From Gracilibacillus alcaliphilus (lineage in GTDB: Bacteria > Bacillota > Bacilli > Bacillales > Amphibacillaceae), in assembly GCF_016909015.1 (NCBI RefSeq), contig NZ_JAFBFA010000010.1, positions 62,001 to 126,000 of the forward strand: a stretch of 64,000 bases of DNA, given 5' to 3'. Shown in pieces: positions 62,104 through 64,000 of the stretch (position 1 is its first letter; every line of letters begins with the position of its first letter). Position numbers and translations under genes: made by a program. Below the pieces are notes generated by a model. The model was not told the DNA's origin. It was given only the letters and a program-made list of their open reading frames with translations, and searched no databases.

Positions 62104-63390
62104 ATGAAAAAGGTGCATTTTAATTGGATGGTATTGTTGGGATTAATTTTAGTTGTAGTATTGGCTGGTTGTGGAGGTGACGAAGAGGCGAGTGGCAGCA
62201 GTGAATCCAGCGATGGGAAAATTAAGCTGACATTTTGGGGAGATTGGACAGGAGAAGGTGAATCACAGTTCAATCATATGGTGGAAAAATTTAATGAATC
62301 ACAGGATCGCATCGAAGTAGAGTATGTCATTCAAGAAGACTTAATTACAAAATTTATGACAGGTATTACATCTGGTCAAGTGCCTGATGTCCTACTTTGG
62401 GACCGCTGGAGAACCTCGCTTTATGCACCAAAAGGTGTGCTGCACCCGCTTGATGAATTCATGGAAGCAGATGGTATCCCTGAGGCAGATTTCTACGAAG
62501 AAGCCTTAAAAGAATTAACCTATAACGACGATTTATATGGTCTGCCATTAACTGTGGATACACGAGCATTATTCTATAATAAAGATCATTTTGAAGAGGC
62601 AGGACTTGAACCGCCTGCCACATGGGAAGAACTTCGTGAAGCAGCTCAACAGCTTACCATCAAAAATGGAAATAATTTTGAACGAGTTGGTTTTTCTTTA
62701 AATGATTTAGGATTATTTAATATGTGGATTCAACAAGCAGGAGGTCAAATGCTGACAGATGATTTATCCGCAACGGCTTACAATAGTGAAGCAGGAGTAG
62801 CTGTGCTTGATTTTTGGGGACAGCTACTATTTGAGGATGAGGTGTACAAGCCAGGGTTTGACAAAGGTTTAGAAGGAGCACAACACCCATTTGTGACAGG
62901 GAAGTCATCGATGCATTATACAGGTCCTTGGGATCTGCAAACCTATGAGCAGTATAGTGATCAGTTAAATTATGGTATTGTACCGCCGCCAACAGGCCCA
63001 AATGGTGATCAAGGTGCGGTGATGGGCGGCTTTGGTTTAGCTGTTCCAGAAGCCTCAGAAAAGAAAGAGGCAGCTTGGGAATTTATTAAATGGTGGTTAG
63101 CAGAGCCAGAGAATGCGCTGGAATGGGGGAAAACAAGTTTAAATATGCCTGGTAACAAAGTGGCATTAGAGGATCCTTTCTTCCAAGAGGATCCATTCTG
63201 GAAACCATTTATTGATACACTGGAATTTGCCAAAATCCGTCCTCGTCATCCAGCATACTCTGTTGCTGAGGTAGATGCCCTGATTCCGAATTTGGAACAG
63301 TTTGTCTTACAAGAGCAATCCGCTGAAGAAACATTAGAAAAAGCCCAACAAGAGGGAGATAGGATGCTAGAGGAAAATGAGGTGGAATAA
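62104..63390 (+). CDS. Sugar ABC transporter substrate-binding lipoprotein
   Basis: A 428-residue family 1 binding protein. The signal peptide ends in the lipobox VLAGC and a serine/glutamate-rich linker follows. Typical text is GQVPDVLLWDRWRTSLYAPKG, YGLPLTVDTRALFYNKDHFEEAG and HYTGPWDLQ. The ATG at 62104 follows AGAGGTGAC; an upstream GTG lies in that site. It feeds the permease that begins at 63377. The regulator upstream suggests sugar induction. Confidence 0.92.
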   Translation: MKKVHFNWMVLLGLILVVVLAGCGGDEEASGSSESSDGKIKLTFWGDWTGEGESQFNHMVEKFNESQDRIEVEYVIQEDLITKFMTGITSGQVPDVLLWDRWRTSLYAPKGVLHPLDEFMEADGIPEADFYEEALKELTYNDDLYGLPLTVDTRALFYNKDHFEEAGLEPPATWEELREAAQQLTIKNGNNFERVGFSLNDLGLFNMWIQQAGGQMLTDDLSATAYNSEAGVAVLDFWGQLLFEDEVYKPGFDKGLEGAQHPFVTGKSSMHYTGPWDLQTYEQYSDQLNYGIVPPPTGPNGDQGAVMGGFGLAVPEASEKKEAAWEFIKWWLAEPENALEWGKTSLNMPGNKVALEDPFFQEDPFWKPFIDTLEFAKIRPRHPAYSVAEVDALIPNLEQFVLQEQSAEETLEKAQQEGDRMLEENEVE

Positions 63391-64000
63391 ATTAAACAGA
63401 GCGCAAGAAGGTGTAATCTCTCTTAACTCTGTCACTAAAAAGAGTTCCTTTAACCGCTATCAATCACGAGCCGCATATTTTTTAATTGCACCTACACTGA
63501 TTTTATTTGTCATATTTATGGTGATTCCAATTGGGATGGCAATATTCCTCAGTTTCACAAATTATGACATCATCAGTTCAATGGAATGGGTTGGTCTAGA
63601 TAACTTTAAACGATTAATCGATGATGCAATTCTTTGGAAGACCTTTCGCAATGTTGGTTTATTAACACTGTTCTATGTACCGTTAATGGTGATTATTTCG
63701 CTGCTTTTGGCTGTCTTGGTAACTCAGCCATTTCGTGGTGTTACGATGTTCCGGCTTGCCTTTTACATGCCGACTGTCACATCTGCGGTAGCTGCCTCTA
63801 TTGTATGGCTGTGGATGTTGAACTCAGAATATGGGTTAATAAACCAAATGTTAAGTTATATAGGCATTGCTGGTCCTGCCTGGCTGTCAGAATCTGCTCC
63901 AGCGATGACTTCTGTTATTGCGGTGACACTATGGCTTGGAGTTGGCGGTAATATGATTATTTATATGGCTGGAATAAAAGGGATTCCCGCACAACTGTAC
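63377..64000 (+). CDS. Sugar ABC transporter permease, N-terminal part (3' end outside window)
   Basis: A frame of 208 codons open to the window end. It begins MRWNKLNRAQEG, overlaps the end of the binding-protein gene, and has the MalF-type order: a first TM (YFLIAPTLILFVIFMVIPIG), then NYDIISSMEWVGLDNFKRLI, and four further TM segments up to WLGVGGNMIIYMAGIKGIPAQLY, which is just before the EAA loop. AGAGGA lies before the ATG. It belongs with the preceding binding protein; a second permease is expected beyond the window. Confidence 0.9.
   Translation, partial: MRWNKLNRAQEGVISLNSVTKKSSFNRYQSRAAYFLIAPTLILFVIFMVIPIGMAIFLSFTNYDIISSMEWVGLDNFKRLIDDAILWKTFRNVGLLTLFYVPLMVIISLLLAVLVTQPFRGVTMFRLAFYMPTVTSAVAASIVWLWMLNSEYGLINQMLSYIGIAGPAWLSESAPAMTSVIAVTLWLGVGGNMIIYMAGIKGIPAQLY

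Overview
The window reads as a piece of chromosome from an endospore-forming, low-GC Bacillaceae bacterium. The evidence is the spore genes (sspI, ytaF), T-box leaders on thrS and pheST, an L20-type leader on infC, and a gene order that follows the Bacillus subtilis citZ-to-sdhB segment closely. The sequence style and the dispersed intergenic repeats suggest a Gracilibacillus/Virgibacillus-like halotolerant genus. That placement is inference and was not checked by search. No rRNA, tRNA, CRISPR array or intact transposase was seen.

Layout. 1-2943: TCA-cycle genes citZ (5' end missing), icd, mdh. 3186-5406: phoPR with a promoter and a cre-like site; PhoR lacks the large external sensor domain. 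5792-14398: DNA replication/repair and metabolism (polA, mutM, ytaF, coaE, speD, a small unknown gene, nrdR, dnaB, dnaI). 14432-17748: ytxC and T-box-controlled thrS. 17841-19982: accessory insertion with an SDR remnant, an MFS exporter and a possibly frameshifted membrane gene. 19989-21474: infC-rpmI-rplT. 21689-27561: membrane proteins, ysdB, dUTPase, M42 peptidase, a transglycosylase, sspI and a TrmH-type methyltransferase. 27642-31877: pheST with its T-box and a composite repeat lodged inside the leader. 32021-38495: a sugar-uptake cluster (ArsR-type regulator with an added C-terminal domain, binding lipoprotein, two permeases, GH2 glycosidase). 38620-42624: a decay zone of truncated or frameshifted genes. 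43028-52673: rnhC, zapA, cvpA, polX, mutS2, yshE, a 26-residue membrane peptide, trxA, uvrC. 53017-57044: yslB and sdhCAB. 57238-60235: a repeat, a LytTR regulator with a degenerate ABC domain, and an ABC exporter. 60364-64000: another repeat, a GntR/LacI-type regulator and the start of a second sugar ABC operon, cut off by the window end.

How it works together. The backbone is mostly essential housekeeping. Each accessory block pairs a regulator with a transporter. Both sugar operons have sigma-A promoters overlapped by cre-like CcpA sites and neither shows its own ATPase gene here. The ArsR-type gene and the sugar operon share an A/T-rich motif just downstream of both predicted transcription starts. 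The LytTR gene is followed by direct repeats about 21 bp apart just upstream of the ABC exporter promoter.

Most unusual content. Intergenic, strongly structured repeats occur in several families (27959-28345, 33066-33250, 45221-45256, 50463-50820, 57238-57396, 60364-60490). Some have terminal inverted repeats like MITEs, and several share one hairpin module of about 56 bp.
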